Part shown: positions 17,179 through 24,980 of the stretch, piece by piece
How the letters are laid out: every line of letters starts with the position of its first letter
How positions within the stretch are numbered: position 1 is the stretch's first letter
Source: Leptolyngbyaceae cyanobacterium C42_A2020_001
GTDB taxonomy: Bacteria; Cyanobacteriota; Cyanobacteriia; Leptolyngbyales; Leptolyngbyaceae
Assembly (NCBI GenBank): GCA_015272515.1
Contig: JACYLN010000061.1
Span: 62,001 to 126,000 of the forward strand
DNA: 64,000 nucleotides
Direction: 5' to 3'
Notes under the pieces: generated by a model
Database searches by the model: none
Seen by the model: only the letters and a program-made list of their open reading frames with translations
What the model was told of the DNA's origin: nothing
Made by a program: the position numbers and the translations under genes

Positions 17179-18555
17179 CTAACTGCCGCTCAACGCCAGC
17201 CAAAGCTGCTCCCACCAAGACAAGGACTGAACTTGAGCGTTTGGTAACTTATTACGGATATCTTGAATATTCCAGCCAGTGAGCTTGGCAAGAGTTTGTG
17301 CTTCCTGTTCAAAACGGCGTGGCAGCGACCGCACATATTGTTTCCCTTGAGAACAGGTTGCCTCTCCCATAAATGGATAGCGTAACACATAGCGTCCCTG
17401 GAACAATTCCCGATTGTTTGTTGCGTGAAACATTAAATCTTCAGGAAACTTGTCGCGCGTATAACGAACATGGAGCCGAGTGATGAATACACCTGAGGTT
17501 GGCATGGGGCGGCGACGAAAGGGAGAGCTTAAAGGCGAAGGAACCTCTGGTTGATCCAGCCAAAACACGCCTGCATCCTTCAACTCCTCTCGGCTCAAAG
17601 GCTCTGCCGAGCATGGGTCACAGTTTGCCATATCCCAGGCATATTCCAGGAAGGCAATGTTTCGACCTTCGCGCTCGTAGGAAGTCTGGAACATCGACTT
17701 GTAAAACGCATTGAACTCATTTTTCACAAATGTTGGTACTTCGTTGCCAGATGGAACCTTAACCGTCCGGTAGTTGGTTACTTCTGCCTGTCCGGTTGGG
17801 GTCAATACATAAACCAACAAATCCTGAGCACTTTTAGCGTTAACCATTCCCAGACGCAGCGGCAACATAAACCGGGGCGAGTCGTAGGTCATTCTAATGG
17901 GGCGCAGATTCTGATATCCCGCTTGCTTAAACTCCTTCAAATTCACCTTGGCGACAAAGAACTTCATTTTTTGGCGAATGTAAGGACGTAGCAAATCTCT
18001 AGCCCCTTGTGGAATTTTGTAGCCATTCTCAATCAGCCAGGTTTCCAATCCTCCCGATTCCTTCGCGCTCAAAATCAGAATGTCATATTCTCCAACTGTG
18101 AACTTTTCCTCAATCGTCACCCCTAAGGAATTGCGATCGCGCTGGGCAGCACCATCTCGTCTTGACTGGGGAGCTGCCGCAGGTAGGGGCATTCTTTCAA
18201 ACGAAACTTGGGGCGCACAGGGATCGGGATCAAAGTATTCCACCAGGCGAGGGGCGCTGAAGGCATCTAATCGAGCGATCGCTTTCGGGCTACCCACCTC
18301 TACCTGCTCTTTCTTCAAAACCACAGGCACTGGCACTACAATCGCAAAATCTTTCACCTCACCCTGATAATCGTTTGCCATCGTCAAGACTGTTCTGTTG
18401 CCGCTACGGGCGATCGCCACCTGGGAAGCCTGGTTATAGAGATTGGCATCTGCCTTTGCCACATAAAAACCACAAAACGCCCAGGCTTTCGTTGCGACAA
18501 ACAAACTGCTAATTAGAACGAGTAGGGAAATTGTGAGAGTTTGGAAGAGTTTCAT
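17179..18555 (-). CDS. DUF2330-domain secreted protein
   Basis: 458 residues. Signal peptide at 1-26 (MKLFQTLTISLLVLISSLFV, then cleavage near WAFC), then the DUF2330 domain: FCGFYVAKADANLYNQASQ followed by VAIARSGNRTVLTMANDY, FAIVVPVPVVLKKEQVEVG, FTVGEYDILILSAKESGGLETWL, PLRLGMVNAKSAQDLLVYVLT. The C-terminal third has Cys-rich YAWDMANCDPCSAEPLS and FMGEATCSQGKQYV, implying disulfides outside the cytoplasm. Function unknown. The neighbour upstream of its stop on the same strand is the RnfD/NqrB-like gene, separated by 140 bases of G-rich repeats; these two families co-occur in cyanobacteria as far as I recall, so a shared envelope redox task is an inference. Confidence 0.85.
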   Translation of the reverse strand: MKLFQTLTISLLVLISSLFVATKAWAFCGFYVAKADANLYNQASQVAIARSGNRTVLTMANDYQGEVKDFAIVVPVPVVLKKEQVEVGSPKAIARLDAFSAPRLVEYFDPDPCAPQVSFERMPLPAAAPQSRRDGAAQRDRNSLGVTIEEKFTVGEYDILILSAKESGGLETWLIENGYKIPQGARDLLRPYIRQKMKFFVAKVNLKEFKQAGYQNLRPIRMTYDSPRFMLPLRLGMVNAKSAQDLLVYVLTPTGQAEVTNYRTVKVPSGNEVPTFVKNEFNAFYKSMFQTSYEREGRNIAFLEYAWDMANCDPCSAEPLSREELKDAGVFWLDQPEVPSPLSSPFRRRPMPTSGVFITRLHVRYTRDKFPEDLMFHATNNRELFQGRYVLRYPFMGEATCSQGKQYVRSLPRRFEQEAQTLAKLTGWNIQDIRNKLPNAQVQSLSWWEQLWLALSGS

Positions 18556-18695
18556 AAGCGGGGATAGGAAATGGAGAAGGTAAGGGAGCTATGCAAAGTA
18601 GTAAGGAGAAAGAAGGAGCGCAAGTGAAGGGCGAGAGGGAAAAGGGCAGAATTCCATACGTGATATTCCATACCCTCTTTTATTGGCTTCTGCTT
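18556..18695. repeat. G-rich degenerate repeats
   Basis: Runs such as GGGGATAGGAAATGGAGAAGGTAAGGGAG, GGAGAAAGAAGGAG and GAAGGGCGAGAGGGAAAAGGG, followed by CTTCTGCTTTTAACTTTTGACTGC. Same skewed repeat family as elsewhere in the window. Confidence 0.5.
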
Positions 18696-19667
18696 TTAAC
18701 TTTTGACTGCTCTCCTCCACTCAAATCGAGGCGCTTGCCAAACTGCATCTAGCAACAACGTTAGGGGGGAGAGCACAAACAGCGCCCAAAAGACGGCTGT
18801 GGGGATGAAGAAGACATTTCGCAGGACAAATGTCAGGAGGGCGATCGCCCCTGCCCAAAGCAGTCTTGCGGTGCGATCGTTGGGAATGGTACGAGGGTCA
18901 GTCACCATGAACAGGGCAAACAGTAGCAAAGAGCCACTCATCAGACGATGCGCCCAAACATCCCATGTCCAGCCCAGCCAAACATTCCGTAGGGCTTCTA
19001 AAAAGCCGTAAGCACCCAGGAAGGCAACGGTGGTATCCCAACGCCCAACTCGCTGAAGCACAATCCCACCTGCTCCCAGAAACACCAGTGCATACCAGCT
19101 TTCCTCCCCCCATTGTCCAGGTGAGATCCAGGCATCCTGGGTGAGCAGAACCGCCGCCACAATGCCGATGTTGCCGGGGTTGAATAGGTGTTTGTCCTGT
19201 ACTCTCAGCACAAACTTGCTCAAAATCGCCACGCTACCTGCCAAAACCATTGTGCTGTAGTGCTCTGTCCGCAGGAGCAGGCTTAAACCAAGAGAGGTAA
19301 TGAGGGGACTGAGGAGACCTGTAGGGGATAGGGGACAGGGGGTAGGAGATGGGGAACCGGGGGAGGGGAAATTGGGAATTAATGATTGGGAATTGGTGAT
19401 TGGTGGTTGGGGTTCTGGAGAGTTTTGAATTTTGGTTTCCGGTGAGTCAGCCCAAGTGAATTTTGAATTTTGAATGTTTCCCTCACTTTCTGACTCCTGA
19501 CTTCTGACCCTACCAACAACCCAGGTTGCGATCGCTTGAGTCGTTAAACAGGTGGCGATCGCAGTCAAGATCATTCTTGGATGTAGAGTCCAGTCTCGCG
19601 TTCCAATTCCCAGAGTTAAAAACAAAGCTAGGAATAAAATTTGGTAAATCCTTGCGTCTCGCAGCAT
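18696..19667 (-). CDS. RnfD/NqrB-family membrane protein
   Basis: 323 residues from the ATG at 19667 (MLRDARIYQILFLALFLTLG); a longer frame to 19799 adds 44 residues without membrane character and is less likely. About nine hydrophobic helices; the blocks DKHLFNPGNIGIVAAVLLTQDAWISPGQWG and FALFMVTDPRTIPNDRTARLLWAGAIALLTFVL match the RnfD/NqrB flavin-bearing subunit family, though here as a stand-alone protein without other Rnf/Nqr genes. Between helices 2 and 3 there is an in-frame insertion of about 65 residues (RSQESESEG, IQNSKF, IQNSPEPQPPITNSQSL, NFPSPGSPSPTPCPLSPT) encoded by the dispersed repeat family; it should form a disordered loop. Confidence 0.8.
   Translation of the reverse strand: MLRDARIYQILFLALFLTLGIGTRDWTLHPRMILTAIATCLTTQAIATWVVGRVRSQESESEGNIQNSKFTWADSPETKIQNSPEPQPPITNSQSLIPNFPSPGSPSPTPCPLSPTGLLSPLITSLGLSLLLRTEHYSTMVLAGSVAILSKFVLRVQDKHLFNPGNIGIVAAVLLTQDAWISPGQWGEESWYALVFLGAGGIVLQRVGRWDTTVAFLGAYGFLEALRNVWLGWTWDVWAHRLMSGSLLLFALFMVTDPRTIPNDRTARLLWAGAIALLTFVLRNVFFIPTAVFWALFVLSPLTLLLDAVWQAPRFEWRRAVKS
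19318..19512. repeat. Repeat tract inserted in frame within the RnfD-like gene
   Basis: Contains GGGGATAGGGGACAGGGGGTAGGAG, GGGAATTAATGATTGGGAATTGG units, GAATTTTGAATTTTGAATG, and TCTGACTCCTGACTTCTGACCC. Each sub-motif also occurs in intergenic repeat tracts or in the metH inserts. The reading frame is kept open throughout. Confidence 0.75.
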
Positions 19668-19932
19668 AGATGTTGGTGGTGAAGCAGGTTGCCAGCCAGT
19701 ATGCCTTGCTTCAGCGGGGAATAGAGAAGTCGTTACAGTTCTAGTAACAGAGCAGCGGCAAGATAAGAGCCGTTGTCTGTAGTGCCAACGAACAGGCAAC
19801 CCAGATGGCAGAAGACTGATTGACGGTTTTTCGCTTAGGTTCGTAGTATTAGAGTATGTTTAAAAAGTGTTAAGAAAACCTGTCGTCTGTACCCGTCCTG
19901 TATCCTTTCTTCATCGCTTATTCAGTCTACTT

Positions 19933-20784
19933 ATGTCCAGAACTGAACTTATTGAAAACCCGCGATCGCTGCTCAGCTTTTCTAAGAAATGGTTCATCTT
20001 CAGTGCAGCTTTCTTACTCTCCCTCCTCACTTGGCTTAACCCCGCTTCAGGCTTTAGTTCCTCAGCTTATGCCTTCAACAATCCAGATCTGCTTCCCCTA
20101 GAGCAGACCAACGTAATTGACTTGGCAAAGTTTTTAACAAGTGAGCAGGAAGCAACGCTGGCAAGCGATTTAGCAGCGTTTGAGCAGGAAACAGGTTGGA
20201 AGTTACGGGTGCTTACTCAATTTGATCGCACCCCTGGAACCGCAGTGAAAGATTATTGGGGACTGGATGACCATAGCCTACTGCTGGTCGCAGACCCTAG
20301 AGGGGGTAATATCTTGAACTTCAGTGTTGGTGATGATCTTTACCCACTGATGCCGCGAGTATTTTGGATCGAGTTGCAAACTCGCTACGGCAACCAATTT
20401 TACGTTCGCGAAAATGGCGAAGACCAGGCAATCATTGGGGCATTGCAATCTGTCAAAACTTGTATTCGCCAGGGTGGATGTCAGGTTGTGCCCGGTCTAC
20501 CCCAAGAGCAGTGGATTCTGACATTGATTACATCAATTGTTGGTGGGATTGTCTGTGGGTTTGCAGCCCATCCTCGCAAAGAAGGGCAAATCATCTCCTG
20601 GCAATGGGCGCTAATTTTCTCACCATTATGGGGAATTTTGTTCATCGCCTTTGGAATTGGTCCAGTTGTTTCTCGCACAACCGACTGGCTACCTTTGTTT
20701 CGCAACGTTGCAGGCTTCTTGATCGGCGCATTAGTTGCCTTTTTATCTCCTACATTCACCCGTTCTACGCCCTCAGAAACATAG
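19933..20784 (+). CDS. psb32: TPM-domain protein, photosystem II repair protein Psb32-like
   Basis: 283 residues from ATG 19933 (MSRTEL); an upstream TTG frame to 19867 lacks a better signal. Uncleaved or cleaved signal (FIFSAAFLLSLLTWLNPASG near 22-41), a TPM domain (about 55-185: VIDLAKFLTSEQEATLASDL; GWKLRVLTQFDRTPGTAVKDYW; HSLLLVADPRGGNILNFSVGD; the IELQTRYGNQFYVRENGEDQ block), then three C-terminal membrane helices (about 205-275). Psb32-type proteins protect and help repair PSII at the thylakoid membrane. The Cys pair in SVKTCIRQGGCQVV could be a disulfide. cobH follows 106 bases downstream on the same strand. Confidence 0.82.
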   Translation: MSRTELIENPRSLLSFSKKWFIFSAAFLLSLLTWLNPASGFSSSAYAFNNPDLLPLEQTNVIDLAKFLTSEQEATLASDLAAFEQETGWKLRVLTQFDRTPGTAVKDYWGLDDHSLLLVADPRGGNILNFSVGDDLYPLMPRVFWIELQTRYGNQFYVRENGEDQAIIGALQSVKTCIRQGGCQVVPGLPQEQWILTLITSIVGGIVCGFAAHPRKEGQIISWQWALIFSPLWGILFIAFGIGPVVSRTTDWLPLFRNVAGFLIGALVAFLSPTFTRSTPSET

Positions 20785-20890
20785 AGTTTCGGCAAATTCT
20801 CGCAGCAGATGGAGCAGAATCACCTATTCTGTTCCTAATAACCCTGTAGCACTTTTTGCTAGATTGCCAATCGTCTTTATGGGAGCCGTA

Positions 20891-21520
20891 ATGGAATGGC
20901 ACGTTAGCGATGCCCAGAGCTTAGCAATCATTGACCGCGAAGTTGGAGAGCATACATTTTCACCAGCCGAGTACGAAATTGTTCGTCGAGTTATTTATGC
21001 AACGGCAGACTTTGAGTATAAGTCGCTGATTCGCTTCTCGGATTTGGCGTTGCAATCAGGAGCGGCGGCACTGGCTGCCCGCACTACGATTGTGGTAGAC
21101 GTACCAATGGTGCAAGTTGGGATTGCTCAAACCATTCAAAACACTTTTGCAAACCCTGTCTATTGCAGCATCGATGCTCTGACTCGCCCGCAAAAAGAGA
21201 AAACACGAGCAGCCTGGGGGATTGAAACGCTGGCACGCCGCTATCCAGAAGGGATTTTTGTGGTTGGGCAAGCCCAAACTGCGCTCACAACACTGGCGGA
21301 GCTGATTAAATCGGAAGATATTCGTCCAGCGTTGGTGATTGGAACTCCGGCTGGCTTTGTAGGCGTAGACACGGCAAAGGAACAGCTTGGAGAGTCGTTA
21401 GTGCCTCATATCCGGGTTGAGGGGCGCAAGGGGAGTGCAGTGGTTGCGGCTGCGATTATTAACGGGCTAGTGGATTTGGCATGGCAGGCTTACGGTCAAG
21501 AGCAAACTGGAATGGCGTAG
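20891..21520 (+). CDS. cobH: Precorrin-8X methylmutase
   Basis: 209 residues from ATG 20891 (MEWHVSDAQSLAIIDREVG); ATG 20879 adds four residues. Moves the C-11 methyl to C-12 of (cobalt-)precorrin-8X to give hydrogenobyrinate/cobyrinate, cytosolic. Family blocks: YEIVRRVIYATADFEYKSLIRF near 27-48, VVDVPMVQVGI near 69-79, GTPAGFVGVDTAKEQL near 154-169 and RKGSAVVAAAIINGLVDLA near 181-199; the catalytic His of other members (usually in the RxIHATADF block) is replaced: here the block reads RRVIYATADFEY, so the His position is Tyr. cbiC is the alternative name. Whether the His loss matters depends on alignment with characterised enzymes. Confidence 0.9.
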   Translation: MEWHVSDAQSLAIIDREVGEHTFSPAEYEIVRRVIYATADFEYKSLIRFSDLALQSGAAALAARTTIVVDVPMVQVGIAQTIQNTFANPVYCSIDALTRPQKEKTRAAWGIETLARRYPEGIFVVGQAQTALTTLAELIKSEDIRPALVIGTPAGFVGVDTAKEQLGESLVPHIRVEGRKGSAVVAAAIINGLVDLAWQAYGQEQTGMA

Positions 21521-21521
21521 G

Positions 21522-22442
21522 CTACCAATTGTTGGCAGAACGCCGCCGAGACGATCGCCGCCGTGGCAAGTCTGCTCCACGATAGGAGTCCTGCCCATCT
21601 TCCTCATAGCGATCGCGGGAACTAGAACGCTCTGGTTGAACTAATTCCCCCCGACGTTGTGACTTAGGGGTTCGTTTACGTTTGGGGCGTTCTGGTTCAG
21701 CCGCTGGTTCCACTTCCAGTTGTCGATTGATGCGGCGGCTCACCTCAACAAATGCATCTCGCCGCACAAAGGGATAATCGCTCACCCAAAGGTTGTGATC
21801 CGACAGGTAAATGTCAGAGGTTTTGCTAATTCGTCCCAGATCTGCTCGGTTCGAGAACACTAACAGTTCAGCCGTGTCACCAATATCGATCGCCCGGTGG
21901 CTACGTTTGAGTGGTACCCGCAGACACGTTAAAAAACCTAGTTCATCCCCAACTTCCAGGTTCAAGCATCGTTCTCGGTTCTCAACAATCACCAGATCGC
22001 CTCGATTATTAACCGTTTCTTCAGTCCCAATCAATTCCTCAGAAATGTAAACATCGAGCACCTTTCCCTGCCAAAAACCGCAATATCCGTAGCGACGACA
22101 TTCAATATTTTGCAGACTTGCTGTCAGAACTGGACCCCAAAGCCAATAAAGCCCAACAACAATCCCCCCCACCAACAAAAATTCGTCAAATCCCTCTCTA
22201 AAAAAAAGTGCTTTCAGAAGAATAACAACAAACATTCCAACAACTGAGATGAGGACTCGTCTCAGTAACTCACTGAGTTTGCCCCAGCAATGGGCGTACT
22301 GTGCGCCTGTAGCAACGGCAGGAACAAGTTCTTCAAAGGTTTTACGAGTTAAAGGAATTAGCATAGAACTGAAAATCTCAGCAGCGCGATCGCGGTTTTG
22401 CGGTTTTAACGAGTTCCCTTGTTCGAGAAGTTTTTCGGTCAC
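21522..22442 (-). CDS. Conserved cyanobacterial membrane protein with basic C-tail
   Basis: 306 residues. Two adjacent hydrophobic helices (about 64-85 VLISVVGMFVVILLKALFF and 88-108 FDEFLLVGGIVVGLYWLWGP), followed by a beta-rich cytosolic domain (about 110-235: RYGYCGFWQGKVLDVYISEE, TAELLVFSNRADLGRIS, DIYLSDHNLWVSDYPFVRRDAF) and a very basic, Arg/Ser-rich disordered tail. Homologs are sometimes named phosphate ABC transporter permease, a name the sequence does not support since no permease domain is present. Function unknown. Convergent with cobH with a 1-base gap. Confidence 0.65.
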   Translation of the reverse strand: MTEKLLEQGNSLKPQNRDRAAEIFSSMLIPLTRKTFEELVPAVATGAQYAHCWGKLSELLRRVLISVVGMFVVILLKALFFREGFDEFLLVGGIVVGLYWLWGPVLTASLQNIECRRYGYCGFWQGKVLDVYISEELIGTEETVNNRGDLVIVENRERCLNLEVGDELGFLTCLRVPLKRSHRAIDIGDTAELLVFSNRADLGRISKTSDIYLSDHNLWVSDYPFVRRDAFVEVSRRINRQLEVEPAAEPERPKRKRTPKSQRRGELVQPERSSSRDRYEEDGQDSYRGADLPRRRSSRRRSANNW

Positions 22443-22689
22443 TGCTACGAGCCTAACACTTGTACAGAGACCCTCAACAATTCAGTGAGGCTCCAGGTTA
22501 TTTCCAGTCGTCGATAGAAAATTCATAAATAGATCTGTGCAATCTAAAACATTATTAGAAATTTGTATTTCTCACAAAAGTGAATTTACGCAGATAGCTT
22601 TCTGAACTTTAAGACAGATTTAGATAAGAATTAGAAATTATTGCGGATGGATATTCTTGAATAAATGAAGCAGAATTAGATTACATCTG

Positions 22690-22818
22690 AGGAACGCACT
22701 CGGAAGAGCTAAACAACTAGGGGGCAACTATGTTGGTTTAGTTTTTTCGGCTAGGAAAGCGTCCTTACAGGTAGACTTGCCTGACCCTGGGGGCTTTTAA
22801 GGGTCAGGCGCTTTTTTT
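22690..22818 (+). ncRNA. Candidate small structured RNA
   Basis: A 130-base segment ends in a perfect 10-bp stem (GCCTGACCCT at 22779-22788, AGGGTCAGGC at 22800-22809) and a TTTTTTT tract, far from any plus-strand stop codon. Upstream lie TTGAAT (22657) and TTACAT/TAGATT near 22677-22686 as possible promoter elements. The 5' half (CTAGGGGGCAACTATG, TTGGTTTAGTTTTTTCGG, CTAGGAAAGC) is unlike the A+T-rich surroundings. An alternative hairpin CAGG-(N8)-CCTG at 22768-22784 would use part of the terminator's left arm. It may belong to the Yfr2/Cyano-1 group of abundant cyanobacterial RNAs, a resemblance from memory only. It could also be the attenuated leader of the broken gene downstream. Confidence 0.5.
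22779..22818 (+). terminator. Strong intrinsic terminator
   Basis: 10-bp perfect G+C-rich stem, 11-base loop (GGGGGCTTTTA), then GC and seven Ts. It ends the candidate small RNA. Confidence 0.88.
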
Positions 22819-22998
22819 AAACGTCATTCAGGCACTCTTTCGCGTAATCACAAGGCTTAACTGCAAGTTGAACTGAACGGGCTTACCGCTACAAGTTGCC
22901 ATTTTTGGTATTTAGCAACACCCATTGCTCCTGAAGATGGGAGATTGCATCTTTAGCTGTCTCAACTCCAAAGCGGATTTCTTTGTTCGGTTGGATGT

Positions 22999-23016
22999 AT
23001 AATCCGTTCGGATTAT
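22999..23016. promoter_or_regulatory. Perfect 8-bp palindrome upstream of broken gene
   Basis: ATAATCCG-TT-CGGATTAT, 58-75 bases before the first possible start codon of the following gene. Could be an operator or a leader hairpin. Confidence 0.35.
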
Positions 23017-23073
23017 TCTCTTGGAACAAAGCGTAGTTTAACAATACAATTAACTAAGCAACTTAAAACTGTT

Positions 23074-24001
23074 TTGAGCGGCAGTCTGATGACATTCTCT
23101 ACACTGGCGCTTACCTATCCTGCTACCGCTCAACCAGTTCCCCCTAAAGCTTCAAATGCCTGTATTCAACGCACGGCTGAAGAGATGGTTGTGGCAACAC
23201 GAGATATACACGAGATATAACGGTTACGGGTGCAGGTCCCGTAAATGCCGAAAATGGGGTGAGAACCTTAACGATGCGTAACCGTGTTACTGGACAAACA
23301 GCCAACTGTCGAGTTAACACGATTGATGGTACCGTTTTATCCGTCACTCTGACATCTCAAACCAGACCGCCTCAACAAACGCCGCCGATGAATGCCCTGA
23401 TTAATGCTTGCATTCAACGCACGGCTGAAGAGATGGTTGTGGCAACTCGTGATATTGAATTTGTCAGCGCAGGACCAGTGAGTGCTGAAAGTGGAGCAAG
23501 AACACTCACCATGCGTAATCGCGCAACTGGACAAATAGCCGAATGTCGTGTCAGTACGATTGATGGCACGGTTTTGTCAGTCACCATAACGGGTAGAGGT
23601 TCCACGCCTCCCCCCAGTGGTTCAACTCCTACATCGGGGAATTTCTCTGGTCGTGGGCAGGCAAGCGGTGCCGTCTTTGGGGGAGGGCGACAAGCCGATG
23701 CCTCTTTGAGCTTCAATCAGAATGGCTTTAGTCTGGGGCTGTTTGTGCCTCCAGGAACGGGAGCGCAGGTGCGGTATCAGGGCACAATTAATCGACTGCG
23801 TGGCACAAACCCAATAACCCCAACAGTTTGGTGATTGAAGGTCGGGTGCAAAGTTTTGCTTCCTCTGCCAATGGGTTGCGTGTGATTAATACGGCTGGCA
23901 ATTGCCGGATTGAAATATTTGATGCCCGAATTGTCTCCACCTCGTGTAATACGAATGTTCAGAATAGTTCGACTCGATTCACTGGAATGAGGCAGTTTTA
24001 G
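23074..24001 (+). pseudogene. Frameshifted, internally duplicated secreted-protein gene
   Basis: Three consecutive reading frames make one protein. Segment 1 (TTG 23074 or ATG 23089) has a signal-like start (LMTFSTLALTYPATAQ) and ACIQRTAEEMVVATRDI, then stops at 23218 because ACACGAGATAT is tandemly duplicated (23197-23207, 23208-23218). Segment 2 resumes with TVTGAGPVNAENGVRTLTMRN and contains a second 79-codon copy (ACIQRTAEEMVVATRDIEFV to TIDGTVLSVTITG), then a Gly/Pro-rich stretch, and stops at 23834. A second short duplication (AACCCAAT/AACCCCAA, 23808-23823) shifts frame; segment 3 continues LVIEGRVQSFASSANGLRVI to NVQNSSTRFTGMRQF, TAG at 23999. Removing the 11- and 8-base insertions restores one frame. 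Two similar domains and paired Cys suggest an extracellular beta protein of unknown role. Confidence 0.82.
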
Positions 24002-24063
24002 TGATAATGATCTGCGATCGCTGCTGCACACCCTCCGTTGCAGAGCGATCGCCTCTAATCTGG

Positions 24064-24885
24064 TTACAAAATTTTTTCTAATCCATATACCAGTGTTTTA
24101 AGCTGAAGCACTTTGCGAATAGCCAGTAATACACCAGGCATATAACAGGCGCGATCGCTCGTATCGTGGCGCAAAGTGTAGACTTGACCTGCTGCTCCAA
24201 AAATCACTTCTTGATGAGCAATTAACCCTGGAAGTCGAATGCTGTGAATCCGAATGCCTTCTTCTGCCACACTACCCCGTGCACCTGGTAACTTTTCAGT
24301 TTCGTCTACCGATTTGGGATTGAATGTTTTTCCCATTTCTGCCAGTAGTTGTGCTGTTTGAATTGCTGTGCCACTGGGAGCATCGGCTTTCTGGTTGTGG
24401 TGCAGCTCGATAATCTCTACATGATCAAAATATTGGGATGCTTGAACGGCTGCTTGCTGAAGCAACACCATGCCAATCGAGAAGTTGGGTATTAGCAAAC
24501 AGCCCGTGCTGGCTTTGTCGCAAAACTCTGCTAAATCTTGAATTTGTTCAGCGTTCAGCCCGGTAGTGCCTACAACAGGACGCACCCCATAGGCGATCGC
24601 TGAACGAATATTGTCATACACTGAATCGGGATGGGTAAAATCTACCATCACCGCAGGTTCCTTCTCCTGCGACACGAAGGCTAGCATTGGCTGAAAATCA
24701 TTCGTGATAGGAACTTCCAACGTTCCGCAACCTGCCAGTTCTCCCGCATCCTCGCCTTGATGCTGTGGGCTGCGATCAACGGCTCCCATCAGTACCATAT
24801 CCTGCGCTCCAGCCACCGCTTTCACCACTTCACGCCCCATCTTGCCTGCTGCGCCGTTCACTAATACTGGAATGGGACCTGCCAT
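24064..24885 (-). CDS. dapB: 4-hydroxy-tetrahydrodipicolinate reductase
   Basis: 273 residues. NAD(P)H-dependent reduction in the lysine/diaminopimelate pathway, cytosolic. Dinucleotide-binding [18 protein letters not shown] near 7-24, [18 protein letters not shown] near 79-96, [12 protein letters not shown] near 103-114, catalytic [21 protein letters not shown] near 158-178 with the HH and K of the substrate site, and [10 protein letters not shown]-type [20 protein letters not shown] near 211-230. Full length, single gene with its stop facing the broken gene's stop. Confidence 0.96.
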   Translation of the reverse strand: MAGPIPVLVNGAAGKMGREVVKAVAGAQDMVLMGAVDRSPQHQGEDAGELAGCGTLEVPITNDFQPMLAFVSQEKEPAVMVDFTHPDSVYDNIRSAIAYGVRPVVGTTGLNAEQIQDLAEFCDKASTGCLLIPNFSIGMVLLQQAAVQASQYFDHVEIIELHHNQKADAPSGTAIQTAQLLAEMGKTFNPKSVDETEKLPGARGSVAEEGIRIHSIRLPGLIAHQEVIFGAAGQVYTLRHDTSDRACYMPGVLLAIRKVLQLKTLVYGLEKIL

Positions 24886-24980
24886 AACTCGATACCGTTA
24901 ATCAACAACCCTGGTATTCTAAATCGCGAATGGGGGATCGGGGATGGAGTGTAGGGGATGGTTAGAGGGAAAAGGTTGAA

